A DNA stretch of 64,000 bases from Pyrocephalus nanus (lineage: Eukaryota; Chordata; Aves; Passeriformes; Tyrannidae). Numbering within the stretch: the stretch's first letter is position 1; each line of letters begins with the position of its first letter. The position numbers were made by a program, and so were the translations under genes. The notes under the pieces were generated by a model, which was not told where the DNA came from, searched no databases, and saw nothing but the letters and a program-made list of their open reading frames with translations. This document shows, piece by piece, positions 50,944-61,200 of this stretch. The stretch is from contig CM076262.1 of assembly GCA_038380795.1 (NCBI GenBank), forward strand, positions 67,290,629-67,354,628, in the 5' to 3' direction.

Positions 50944-52383
50944 GCCCAGCAACAGTTTTGGGCACCCTGTCAGTGGGTGCCATGGCCACCCACCACAGAA
51001 GGGATGACAGGGAGAGAGAGACGGGGCTGCAATGCCTGGCAGGATGGTGAAACACAGGTAAGGATGTAAGGTGAACCAAAGGGCCTATCAAACCCTTCGA
51101 TCTATCCAGAGACTGCTGGAAAGAGCTGTTTACTTCCATGACTATCCAGCAGGACCACAAAAACAAACTCTCAGAAAAAATGCCATGGTCTTTTCTTTTT
51201 ACCTCTTCTTTCTCCTTTCCACTCAGAGTTCAAATGAATGTCTTTTGGAAAGAAAAAGAGAGAATATGAACATGAACTCTGGCAAGGGTTAGGCAAGGTG
51301 GCCTCCCAGAAAGACAAGCAGGATAGAAGGAATGGGCAAATCCTGACCTCTCTGAGTTTAACATCAAGAACCAGAAAGGGTCCTGATCATCTCTGTGCTG
51401 GCATGCCCTGTCTCTGCTCTTCTTTCTTCAGTGCCCGGCTGGATGCGGCCCCTCACATAGGCCTAAGAGATGGCTTTATTGGATTAAAAATCTGTGAGCT
51501 GGTGCCCTTGTGTTCCTTCTTTTATAAAAGAGGAATGTGTTTTGGCTGCTGAACAAGAACAGTAAAGATGGATCGTAACAGATACAGCTAAAGTGCTTAA
51601 ACCAACTTTTTTCATTTTATCTCTTCCCTCCTCCCCCCGTTCGATTCATATAACAAGCAAATCCACCCACTGAATATAAACACAAATAGATTTTCATGGG
51701 AAAGTTCATTAAAAGGAAACCCTCAAGTCTTTTTTTAGAAAGAATTTAAAAGACATGTCAAGGAGCAGCTGTAAACTAAAATAACTGTAATTCTTACTCT
51801 TCTAACAAAATCAAGCCTAGAATCTTCCTGGGTAATTCCCATCTTTGCATAGGTCAAATTCATAAATTATGTTACTTTTCGCCAGGCCCTCTCCACAGCA
51901 AAAACTAAGCCAGGATGAACAGTAAATTTACCCACTAGATGGAGAAAGAGTATCTAGATAATAGAAGGTATGCCAAAGTACTATAATGGAAGCCTCAGAA
52001 CTGGGACAGTGCAACTTCATTTACAAGTCTTAGAAAACCACAGACAGAGTGCTTGTCTTTTAGGCTTATTCCAGTAATGTCAGTGCCATGCTTCAGTAGC
52101 GGAGCAATACCTGAAAATTAGGGGCGATTTCCTGGGTAATACTGATATGGTAAAGGTCTTCAAATTGAGAACGGCATTTACCACCCACTTCTTTCTTAGT
52201 TCTTACCCTCAAGAATGCTGTTACTGACAGACCTTTAGAAACCATGCTCCTACTTCTTCAGCACAGCCTTGCTGTGCAGGGCTTTCTGCCTGTAAGTTAT
52301 TAGTGGTACAGAGACACCTCATCCACTACAACCCCATGGCAGGAATCTGATTTGATTTTTGGCTTGAAGGCATGAAAGGCACT
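50944..52383. other. Unique non-coding DNA
   Basis: No gene or repeat family is recognised. Confidence 0.5.
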
Positions 52384-53165
52384 TGTCTCAGTTTAATAAG
52401 ACAGCAGTGTTTTGATAGGATGAGTTATGAGGAAGGCAAACTCCTCCCTCTAAGCAATTATAAATCCAAAATAAGGAGGCTTCAACTGAGGAAGTATGGA
52501 GAAAGGAAAAAATAACAGCCCTTTATTAGAGGATATATGTGTATTGGCAGGACAACAAAAGAACACAAAAACAACCAAGCAATAATCCTGTACCCAAAAA
52601 TCCCCTTCAAAAAGGAAACAATTCAGTACTTTCCGCCTTTTGGTGCAATTCTAACCACGGCCAGCAGGGGCGCTGCTGGGTCCCTGGGGCGCAGACCCTG
52701 CAGTTGCTCTGTGCCGGCCGGCAGGGGGCGCTGTTGGGCTCTGGCGGTCGCCGCGTGGGGGCCCCGGTGTGAGGGAGAAGCCGAAAATAGAGATCAAACC
52801 CCACACCGAGAAGGGAAAGGGGAAAAGGGGAGAAAAAAGGAGTTTTCCCCACAAAACTCACACTGTCTGTGGCTGGCTGTGGCCGAGATTTCCTCCTTTT
52901 CGTCAACAGGCACAAAACCTCTGCCAAACACAGCAGCAGAGGAAGGGAAAAAGGCAACCTCATCCCTAAAAGCTTCCTTTGTAGGAGTCAAACCCCTCCG
53001 ATGAAGTCCGAGCAGGTCTGGCCTGGGGGCAGAGTAGGGTGCAGGAAAAAAACCAAACCAGAGGCAAGCCGAGGCTGGAAAACAGCCAGATGACCAGGCC
53101 GAGAACAAAACGACATCAAGAGCCTCTCCAACACACACCTCCACCTGAGTCAAGGTGGTAAAGGG
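52384..53165 (-). mobile_element. Retroviral LTR, antisense, probably incomplete
   Basis: Read on the minus strand this ends ACTGAGACA at 52384. It shares its last 140 bases with the 3' end of the solo LTR at 19966-21004, including TTTTGGATTTATAATTGC and the AATAAA signal. The centre (52492-52821) is nearly identical to the truncated piece at 13295-13624 and is rich in CpG, which points to a younger insertion than the 20-kb copy. The 5' boundary is uncertain. Similarity of style continues to about 53165, but I found no TGT start and no partner for the 5 bases before 52384. Open frames here (52537-53004 plus, 52607-52963 minus) are by-products of the GC-rich LTR. Confidence 0.7.
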
Positions 53166-53199
53166 TGATCAAAATATAAAGCAATAATACAAGATTGCA

Positions 53200-53790
53200 G
53201 CCTTAGTTGCATACTAGCTAATTTTTAGATAGAATTAGGATAGGGCCTTGACTGCTTATGCTAACTCACAGACAGGATACAGTTAATTTTATAACGAAAA
53301 CTTTCAGGAACAGAAAACTTTAGAGTTTAGATAAGGGGCTTTGAAGCTCATGAGAAAGAGACCTTGAAAGTTGATAAAGAGAAGCTCCTGAAGAAGATAC
53401 CAGTTTTGAGTTAATTGGACAGTGCCAATTCAGCAATTCTTAGCAAAGGTAGAAAGTTCAAGCTGAGGAAGACTTCTTACTTCATCCAAAGACTCCCAAA
53501 AGAAAACCCCAAGGGGGCGTTCCAAGGTGGACTTATAGGGGTGGTGTATGTTAATGATTTCCCCTCCCACTTTTTTGGAATTTGCTGACACAGCTAATGC
53601 GTATGTAACACAACTAATATATATGTAATACTACTAATGCATATGTAACATTATACTGCATAAAAAGAACTGAACAAAGGCAATGGGGGTGCCTGATTGG
53701 AGGAATTATCCCCCCATGCACCCGGCGCTGTTAATAAACATACCTGCTTCAATACTCTTTGCGAGTTTTGGCGTTTGTTTCCGCAAACCA
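53200..53790 (+). mobile_element. Retroviral LTR, second type, plus orientation
   Basis: This has a clear LTR promoter and terminator layout. Three 20-base tandem units lie upstream (53588-53647), then a TATA-type box (GCATAAAAAG near 53659), then AATAAA at 53733-53738. A U5-like end GTTTTGGCGTTTGTTTCCGCA follows up to about 53785, of the sort that closes many avian ERV LTRs. The start is not defined; U3-like sequence seems to begin near 53200. About 200 bases of GC-richer sequence follow (53790-54000) and may be retroviral leader, but I saw no gag or pol. Its family differs from the antisense LTR directly to its left. Confidence 0.65.
53588..53647 (+). repeat. Three 20-bp tandem repeats in the LTR U3 region
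   Basis: Units 53588-53607, 53608-53627 and 53628-53647 share the pattern AC-ACTAAT-----ATGTA. They sit just upstream of the TATA-like box, the place where retroviral LTRs usually carry enhancer repeats. An enhancer role is inference. Confidence 0.85.
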
Positions 53791-54004
53791 AAGGCAAAAG
53801 TAATCCGTTTTCCGAGGAGAGGAAAAAACAACTCCCCCCCATTCCCCCCACCCAGTCTTCTGGCAGCCACCAGTCTGGAATGCAGGCTGCGGCCAGTTCT
53901 GTTGTGTTTCCAGTTACCCTAGGCAGACCTCCCCTTCCTCCTCCCTCGTTCAACGTTTTTCTTTTACAGCAACGCAGGGAAAAGAAAAATTCTTGTTTGC
54001 TTTT

Positions 54005-54880
54005 TTAGAACAAGTAAACCTATGTCAGCATCTCTGTGCAGCCATTGTTGGTTCTCCCTTGCAGAAATAAGTGCCATTTTCAGTCATGATTAAAACTTCT
54101 CATGGATATAACCAGCATAGAGGATCTAGTATGGAGTACGGTCAGTTCAGAGTGAGCTAGGTACGAAAGCTGGAGGACTGCAGTGTGTCTTCGGATAGGA
54201 GCTACTGATGCTGGAGTGAAATTTTCTGCAAGTTGTCTGGCAGCTGCATCTTTAAATCCACTGCTAAGGGTTATCCCTGTTTTCACACAGCATTAGATCT
54301 ATGGCAAAGTGGTGTGGTTTAACCCCAGTTTCCTCCCATCTCCTTCACTTTCAGGCCAAACTGCATCCTCGCCTCCCTCTTCCTGAGACTTCACAGTGGC
54401 AAAAAATCAGTTTATTTCTTAACTGGAGATTAAACAAGTGCTTTATGATCAGGCTTTTGACTCTCCATTTTGAAGAAAACTTCTGGTGTGGAAAATACCA
54501 CCACTATTCTGCAGGACTGAAGTTTAACAAAATATTAACAAGTGAAAATAAGATTTAGATAAGCCTAAAGGTTTTTTTAAATGTTAGGCAACTTTAATTA
54601 TCAGCCCTGTTACCAACTTCTGCTGCCTGTGCTTGCCACCAAAAGATCAAAGAATAATCAAATCTACTGGCACAGAAAATTGCAAAGACCTACAAAAACT
54701 CTCTCATGCTAAAAATAAATCATACCACAAGGATCATTTCTCCCCAGTCTTTGATAACCCAGAATTAGAATGAGTCTCTTTGGTGAAACATGAAGATAAA
54801 AAGTCACTTTTCTTCACAACCATACCCATGTGTAGAAGCAGCAACTTATTCCACTCTATAACCCAGTATCATTCTGAACC
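54005..54880. other. Unique non-coding DNA
   Basis: No gene or repeat is recognised. Confidence 0.5.
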
Positions 54881-55850
54881 TTTTTTTTTTTTTTAGACAG
54901 GTTGGAAAGGACTTCTGAGATCATCAAGTCCAACCCTTGATCCACTACTACTGTGGTTACTAGACTATGGCACTAAGTGCCACATCCAGCTCTTCTTAAA
55001 AACCTCCAGGGATGGTGAATCCACCACCTCTCTGGGCAGGCCATTCCAATGCCTGATCACTCTCTCTGTAAAGAACTTCTTTCTAATATCCAACCTAAAC
55101 CTTCCCTGACAGAGCTTAAGCCCGTGCCCTCTTGTCCTATTGCTGATTGCCTGGGAGAAGAGACCAACCCCCACCTGGCTACAACCTCCTCTCAGGGAGT
55201 TGTAGAGAGTGATGAGGTCACCCCTGAGCCTCCTCTTCTCCAAACTAAACAACCCCAGCTCCCTCAGCCTCTCCTCATAGGACTTGTGCTCAAGTCCCTT
55301 CACCAGCCTGGTTGCTCTTCTCTAGACCTGCTCCAGCACCTCAATATCCTTCCTGAACTGAGGGGCCCAGAACTGGACACAGCACTCCAGGTGTGGCCTC
55401 ACCAGCGCTGAGTACAGGGGAAGGATCACTTCCCTGGTCCTGCTGGCCACACTGTTCTTGATCCAGGCCAGGATGCCATTGGCATTCTTGGCCACCTGGG
55501 CACACTGCTGGCTCATGTTCAGCTTCCTGTCAATCCAAACTCCCAGGTCCTTTTCTGCCTGGCTGCTCTCCAGCCACTCTGTCCCCAGCCTGTAACGCTG
55601 CAGGGGTTGTTGTGTCCAAAGTGCAGGACCCAGCACTTGGCCTTGTTGAACCTCATCCTGCTGGAATCAGCCCAACTCTCCAGTCTGTCCAGGTCCCTCT
55701 GAAGAGCTCTCCTGCCTTCCAGCTGATCAACACTACCCCAGCTTAGTGTCATCTGCAAATTTAGTAATGGTGGACTCAATCCCCTCATCTAAATCATCAA
55801 TAATGATATTAAACAGAACTGATCCATGGGGGATGACACTAGTGACCTTC
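54881..55850 (-). mobile_element. CR1 LINE, 5'-truncated, antisense, with A14 end
   Basis: On the minus strand this carries the C-terminal part of ORF2 ([20 protein letters not shown] at 55303 and downward; [20 protein letters not shown] higher up) and the 3' UTR. It is closely similar to the copy at 34.1-34.9 kb. Homology begins near 55850 with the segment coding for the end of the RT palm. ORF2 is broken into three frames (54965-55303, 55322-55636, 55519-55788). The 3' end is odd: in place of the usual octamer repeats it ends in A14 (complement of T at 54881-54894). Confidence 0.88.
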
Positions 55851-57043
55851 CAGCTGCTTTTGGAGAGCTGCTATTTTACAGGGAGATATGCAGTTTCTCA
55901 ACATGGAAAGTGATTGACATGAGAATAGTGATATGGCAAACAGTCTTTGTGGGAGGAAACTGTTCTATAACGTATCTATCTTCCTTGCAGAAAGCTGTAG
56001 CAGAGTGATTTTCCCCCAGGAATGCTGTCTTCCAACAGGAACTGTCCTCTTTGCCACCTTCCTTTGACAGTATGATGCATTTCACAAAATGCCTGCAAAA
56101 ATAAATATTTCATCTTGAGAAGGCTAAATTATGACAAATAAGAGGCAGAGTGAGATGCTAAGAAAGACATGGAAATGTTCAAAAAATGCCAAGTATTTTT
56201 GTAGCAGATTACAAAAGCTTTTTTTCCCCTCCATTTTTTGTCCTTACAAAATGTTTTTCTTTGGACAAAGAAGCATGGACTTAAAACTGAGTTTTCTCAT
56301 GTTTTCTTAGACCATTTTCTATCAAAAAAGAACCTTAGGAAAATCCACTTCCCAGCATAATTTCCATTTTTTATAAAGAAAGTATTCGTGCCCCAAAGTT
56401 GTGGTTTCTCTCTTTTTTTCTTTTTTTTTTCTTTTTTTTTTTTTTTTTTAAATGCATGAAAAAACACTTTTGTCTTCTGAAATACTCTAAGGAGAAAAAA
56501 AACATTCAGCTCTTCACAATAGTGGCATGTGCTGTTTTTTTGAAATATGCTTGCTCCTGCCAGCTTTTTATAGAATTAAGCACATCTAAGCTTGTTGCAG
56601 GGCTAGAAGGGAGACTTACAAGCCACACAGGAGATGGTAGGAGGATTGCTCTTTCTGCAGAAGTAGACAGCTTGCACACCTCGCATTGATTTATAATCTT
56701 TTTTATCTCAATAAATATCTATGTATTTAGTGAAATGAGGTCTCTGATTCATGTTTGCTTGGATTCTTGCTGTCAGACTTTATACTGTCTTTATGGTCAC
56801 ATATGGGGAAGAGGTACATGTATTCATTATCTTACGGTCTTTGGGGAAATACTTGTCATCTCCACCTACTAATTTCCTGCCTTATGTGGAAAATGGGATC
56901 ATTAGTCAGGCAGCATGCTGGTGTCCCTGATACACTCTGAATGTCCTTAAGTTCCTGCAAGGGTAGAGGATTCAGAAGTTGCTCCTAATCACCTATGATG
57001 CTAATCTCTAACTTTGAATGAAGCAGCCCCCAAGCCCCTGCAT
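55851..57043. other. Unique non-coding DNA with a long T tract
   Basis: No gene is recognised. An almost pure T tract interrupted by three Cs lies at 56412-56449; it could be the A tail of an antisense retrocopy, but no adjoining element is recognisable. Confidence 0.5.
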
Positions 57044-57071
57044 AAATCATAGAGTCATAGAAGGGTTTGAC
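57044..57071 (-). mobile_element. CR1 LINE tail, detached from its body
   Basis: The plus strand reads AATCATAGAGTCATAGAAGG and then GTTTGAC, the complement of a CR1 3' end. The expected continuation is missing here and resumes at about 57607, so this piece and the next CR1 body are probably one copy split by an insertion. Confidence 0.65.
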
Positions 57072-57606
57072 TTGGAAGCACTAAGGAAACTTGCCAGCCT
57101 GACCATTCAGGAGCCACTCTGGCAGTCACACTTCCATCGTCAGACTTTCACTGCTGGCACTGAAACCCCTTCACAGCAGACATCTCCAGTGAGCCAACGG
57201 GTTCCCCACTTGACTCCCTACACATCCCACTCAGACATTCAGACCGGATTTCCTTACCGGTTTGACCCCAGGCTTCCCATAGCAGATTCTTGGATGTCTC
57301 AATCCATAAAGCAATTTCCCGGCACAGTAACACAGAAATAGCTCGTTAGTGCCTCCGAGGAGGGACCCCCAGCAGAGGAATGCCTTGGCTTTTATCCCAT
57401 CACAGTCGAAGTGCACGGAAGTCTCCTTCATTCTCTTGAGTAGCCATCTTCTGATTGTCCAGTCCCCTGGTTAGGCCATAGGTCCCCACGCCCTTTGTTG
57501 TACAAACGGGGTCAGCAGTTCACAGCCTCTTGTCTTGGGCTCCCACCCAGAGCTCAGTCTGCAGCTAGAAACTGCAGCTGCCCCCAAGCCACCTGCACTG
57601 AATGTT
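57072..57606 (-). mobile_element. Possible LTR-like insertion inside a CR1 copy
   Basis: About 535 bases interrupt the CR1 copy, with TTTGAC on both sides (57066-57071 and 57607-57612). Part of this match is CR1 sequence itself, so it may or may not be a target duplication. On the minus strand the insert has LTR-like elements, including a CAAT-like ACAATCAG and a TATA-like GGGATAAAAGCC (near 57394-57405). It lacks clean TG...CA ends at these borders. There is no protein homology. A retroviral LTR is my best guess, at low certainty. Confidence 0.35.
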
Positions 57607-58085
57607 TTTGACAGAAGGGACCTTAAACTACAGAGTTCCAACCCCCTTGCCATAGGCAAGGACACCTTCCACTAGGCAGGTTGCTCAAAGCCCTATCCAG
57701 CCCCGCCTCCAGGAATGGGGCATCCACAGCTTCTCTGGGCAACCTGTTCCAGTGCCTCACCAACCTGTCAGCAAAGAATTTCTTCCTAATATATAAACTA
57801 AACCATTACCCCTTGTCCTGTCACTATCTGCCCTTGTAAATAAATAGCCTCTCTCCATCTCCATGTAGGCTCCCTTCAGGGACTGGAAGGCTGCACTTAG
57901 GTCACCTCCAGGCCATCTTTGTTCCTGACTGAACAATCCCAATTCTCAGCCTTTCCTCATAGGAGAGGTGTTCTGTCTTTCCAAGCATCTTGGTGGCCTC
58001 CTCCAGACTCACTCCAACAGGTCAGTGTCTTTCCTGTGCTGGGAACCCCAGAGCTGGATGCAGTACTCCAGGTGGGGTCTCAGGG
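57607..58085 (-). mobile_element. CR1 LINE, 5'-truncated, antisense
   Basis: The plus strand is the complement of a CR1 3' UTR and ORF2 end, with GGTTGCTCAAAGCCCTATCC, GGCAACCTGTTCCAGTGCCT, AATTTCTTCCTAATAT and, at the truncated end, GGATGCAGTACTCCAGGTGG. It is an older subfamily than the copies at 34 and 55 kb. No intact frame remains. Confidence 0.85.
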
Positions 58086-58177
58086 TACAAACACAGAAAA
58101 CCAGGCAATTTTGCAGAGTAACAGTAGTGTATTCAGGATGTATGATATTACATTACAGTTACTGTTACATATAAGAC

Positions 58178-58275
58178 AAAGTGCATATTTATATAAAGTG
58201 CATATTTATATATGCATGTGCACATGCATATATATACCCACATATGTATGTGGGTGCACATACATATATGGAATT
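58178..58275. repeat. AT/GT-rich tandem and palindromic tract
   Basis: A 17-base unit is tandemly duplicated (58178-58194 and 58195-58211, AAAGTGCATATTTATAT). It runs into a perfect 28-base palindrome centred between 58220 and 58221 (58207-58234, core GCATGTGCACATGC). An 18-base hairpin follows (58237-58254, CCCACATA-TG-TATGTGGG). It begins about 90 bases beyond the CR1 truncation point. Such sequence can extrude cruciforms. Confidence 0.88.
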
Positions 58276-58279
58276 TTAA

Positions 58280-61200
58280 TATCAAAAATTTTCTAGTATT
58301 GAATGTCTAGAAATATTAACCCTAGAAGAAAGCACAAATAGAGAGTAAGCTTGCAATGGTATTATTTTTTTCTCTCAGGCTTGCAAATAGAGGTAATTTT
58401 AATTCTCTCTTTCCATTGTATTTTTAGGTCACTAGGGTCATATTTAATGGTACTGTGAATGTGGCAACGTTGCCATACATGTTTTATGAATCTAAAGATC
58501 CAGAGTATTAGTGACCCAATCTGAAGACTCATTTCTAGTTTGTGAGAAGTTTCTTGTACAGCCATGTCATGGATTGACACAGGGCAGCTTGTGAATGTTT
58601 GTTCATTAATGTCATCAATCTCCAAATTTGTCTCCAAAAAACAAAATCACTAAAAAGATGATTGAGACATTGCTGTCAGGAAGACTTGAGCTTTCATCAT
58701 TTGAAATCTCTCTAACCTGTCCATACACAGCCACTGACAGGCTCAGCTGCATAAAGGAAGCAGTTCTAAAGGAATCAATGTGGTCACAACTGAGCTCTTA
58801 ATTATCAGATGCATCCAATTTAGCTGTCTGCAAAATAATGATTGGATGTTGACATTAATACTGTATATTTTACAGTTACAATTGCATTAATAAAGCTGTA
58901 ATACATTAATTTCCTGAGTCTGTTTTATTTACTTCAAGTGATTTGAGCTTGAGAAACATAACTGGAAAAGCACAATAAAAACATATTTCGTAGTGGTTTG
59001 CCCAGGTTTGCTATAAAGCTGAAATCTAAACATTGGTCAAATGATTTTTTTTATCAGTACTGGTCATAGGTCTTTCCTTTTTACTTTAATTTCCTGTTAC
59101 ATTTCTATTTAGAATTTGAAATTGTCTGTTCCTTGTGGTTGCTCTACTTCAGTAAGAGAAATTTATGTGGGCATTTTCTGGAATTTAAGTATGCAGGTCT
59201 GAACTTTTTGACAACTGTTCAGATTGCAGCTTTCATCACCATAATTCTGTAAAATATTTAACACTCCAATAATAAAAGAGTCCAGTTCCCTCCACCTTGA
59301 CCCATCTCTCCAGCATAACTTGTTGGAGACTACAGCAAATGAAAACCAAAATCCTGTAAAGCATTTGACTTTCTAAGAGAAAATGTGGATCTGTTTCTTT
59401 CCTGAGTCACACTGTATTTACCCTAATGCAATTCTTCTCACTTGTGCAATCATGGCCTGAAACCAGGAGGAGGGTCATGTGAAGCATATGAAGCTGCAAG
59501 GCATACTCAAAGCTGGCCCTGAATGGGGTGGAAGAGAAGTCATACACAACACAAAGTTTGCTGGCTCATCATCTTTATCAACAGCAAAATGCAGCTTTGG
59601 TGCAAATGACAAAATAGTGCATAAATGTAGCCATCCATGGGTTTGTCTGCGTGCTATGTGTACCACCTATCAAAATCAACTCTGCAACTTGGAAACTAGG
59701 TCTAATCAGGCATGGTGATGCTTCTTTGCAGATACAGGTTTCTGTAAAGTTCATCCTAAATCAGACTGGAACTCACACTGGAGTCATACTGGAGTTCCCA
59801 GAGTCACTAGAGAGAAGCAAATAGTGGGAAGCCACCATTAATCTCACCTAAATGAAATGTCTAAAATAGTTCTGATGACTCACATCCTTAAAAGGACTGT
59901 TAGTCCCTCTTGTCAATAAAAGGAGCCAAGGGAGCGCCTTGCTCAAATGGGGATATTATAATGCAGAGATGTACAAAGAGGTGAGTTAAAGCCTGTTCCA
60001 TCAGTTCCCCTTGGTAAGGAAAACAGTATCATCAGAAACATGCCCTGAAGTGCTGCATCAAAAAAGGCAGAAACTCATCCTCCAGTTCTAAATTTGTATC
60101 ATGGTTGTTTAAATTGAGCTTGAAAAAGTTCCTGGCCATTTACAACACCTTTACAAAGACTTGTGAGAATGCTCTTCATGACTGTTGCACAGCTGGAAGT
60201 GGTCAGACTGGCCAATTGCGGGCTGTTTTTGGACACACATTTATTTTTATGAATGTACTCTGGAAGAGACACCAGCTGGCACCTACAGCATGATCCTACC
60301 AATGCAATGTAAATTGCCACTGAAGACTTCTGAGCTTTATCTCTACAATTTTTACATTTAAAAAAATTATTATTACAGTTCCTGTAGTAAGAATGAGGGA
60401 CCACAAATACAATTAGTATATATGGATTTCTTCATCATGGCTGCAGGGATCTCTGACTTCTAGGGGCAGTGGGCAACACACACTTCCGCCTCAGCAGAAG
60501 TCATCCTGGAAAGGATCACTGCACACAACTTATAACTACACAAACAGTGTGCCACACCAGAGTGGTCTGTCTCTGGTCTGCCCACGGGGATTTCTACTGC
60601 CAGAGCTGGGGCCCACGCTGCTGCAACAGGGAGACTGTGATTTTGATATCAAGAGATGAGAAACATGGACATGGATTCTGTCCACTCTTCTGTTGTGTTC
60701 ATTACACCCAAAAGTGTTTCTTGTGCTATTCACTCATCTACAGGGGCTCATACAAAACCTCTTTTTGCTCACTGAGTAGCAGTATATCTGCAGACTGGGT
60801 GACTGTTGACATGATCGTGGCGTGACACACACTCTCACAAAGCAAGCAAAGGCTACGGTGGCAATTGGAGTGCTGGGGCCACATGTGCATGGGTGAAGGG
60901 ACAAGAAACTCCATTTTAAAACCAATGAATCTTTTAAGCACATTGCAAAATTAAAATGAACAAAACTTTTGTAAACAGAAAGTGAGGCAGAAATCTCAAG
61001 CTTTTTCAGAAACCTCATTTTATTACTCAGAGCTCCATTAGGTTGACGATGAGGTTAGAATTCAGAATTATTCAGGCTTTGCCATGTCTAGCCCTCTTCC
61101 TGTTTGTCCATCCAGGCTGCTGTCTTTAAGGGCCCTCCCAGGAACCTAGCAAGAAACATGCTGACAAGATATGAAGGCTGCATTTCAAAGTCTGCTCTTT

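Noticed and set aside
52537..53153. Overlapping frames on both strands, one shared with 13340-13639
   Set aside because: The sharing comes from the duplicated LTR core. No coding signature is seen and both strands are equally open.
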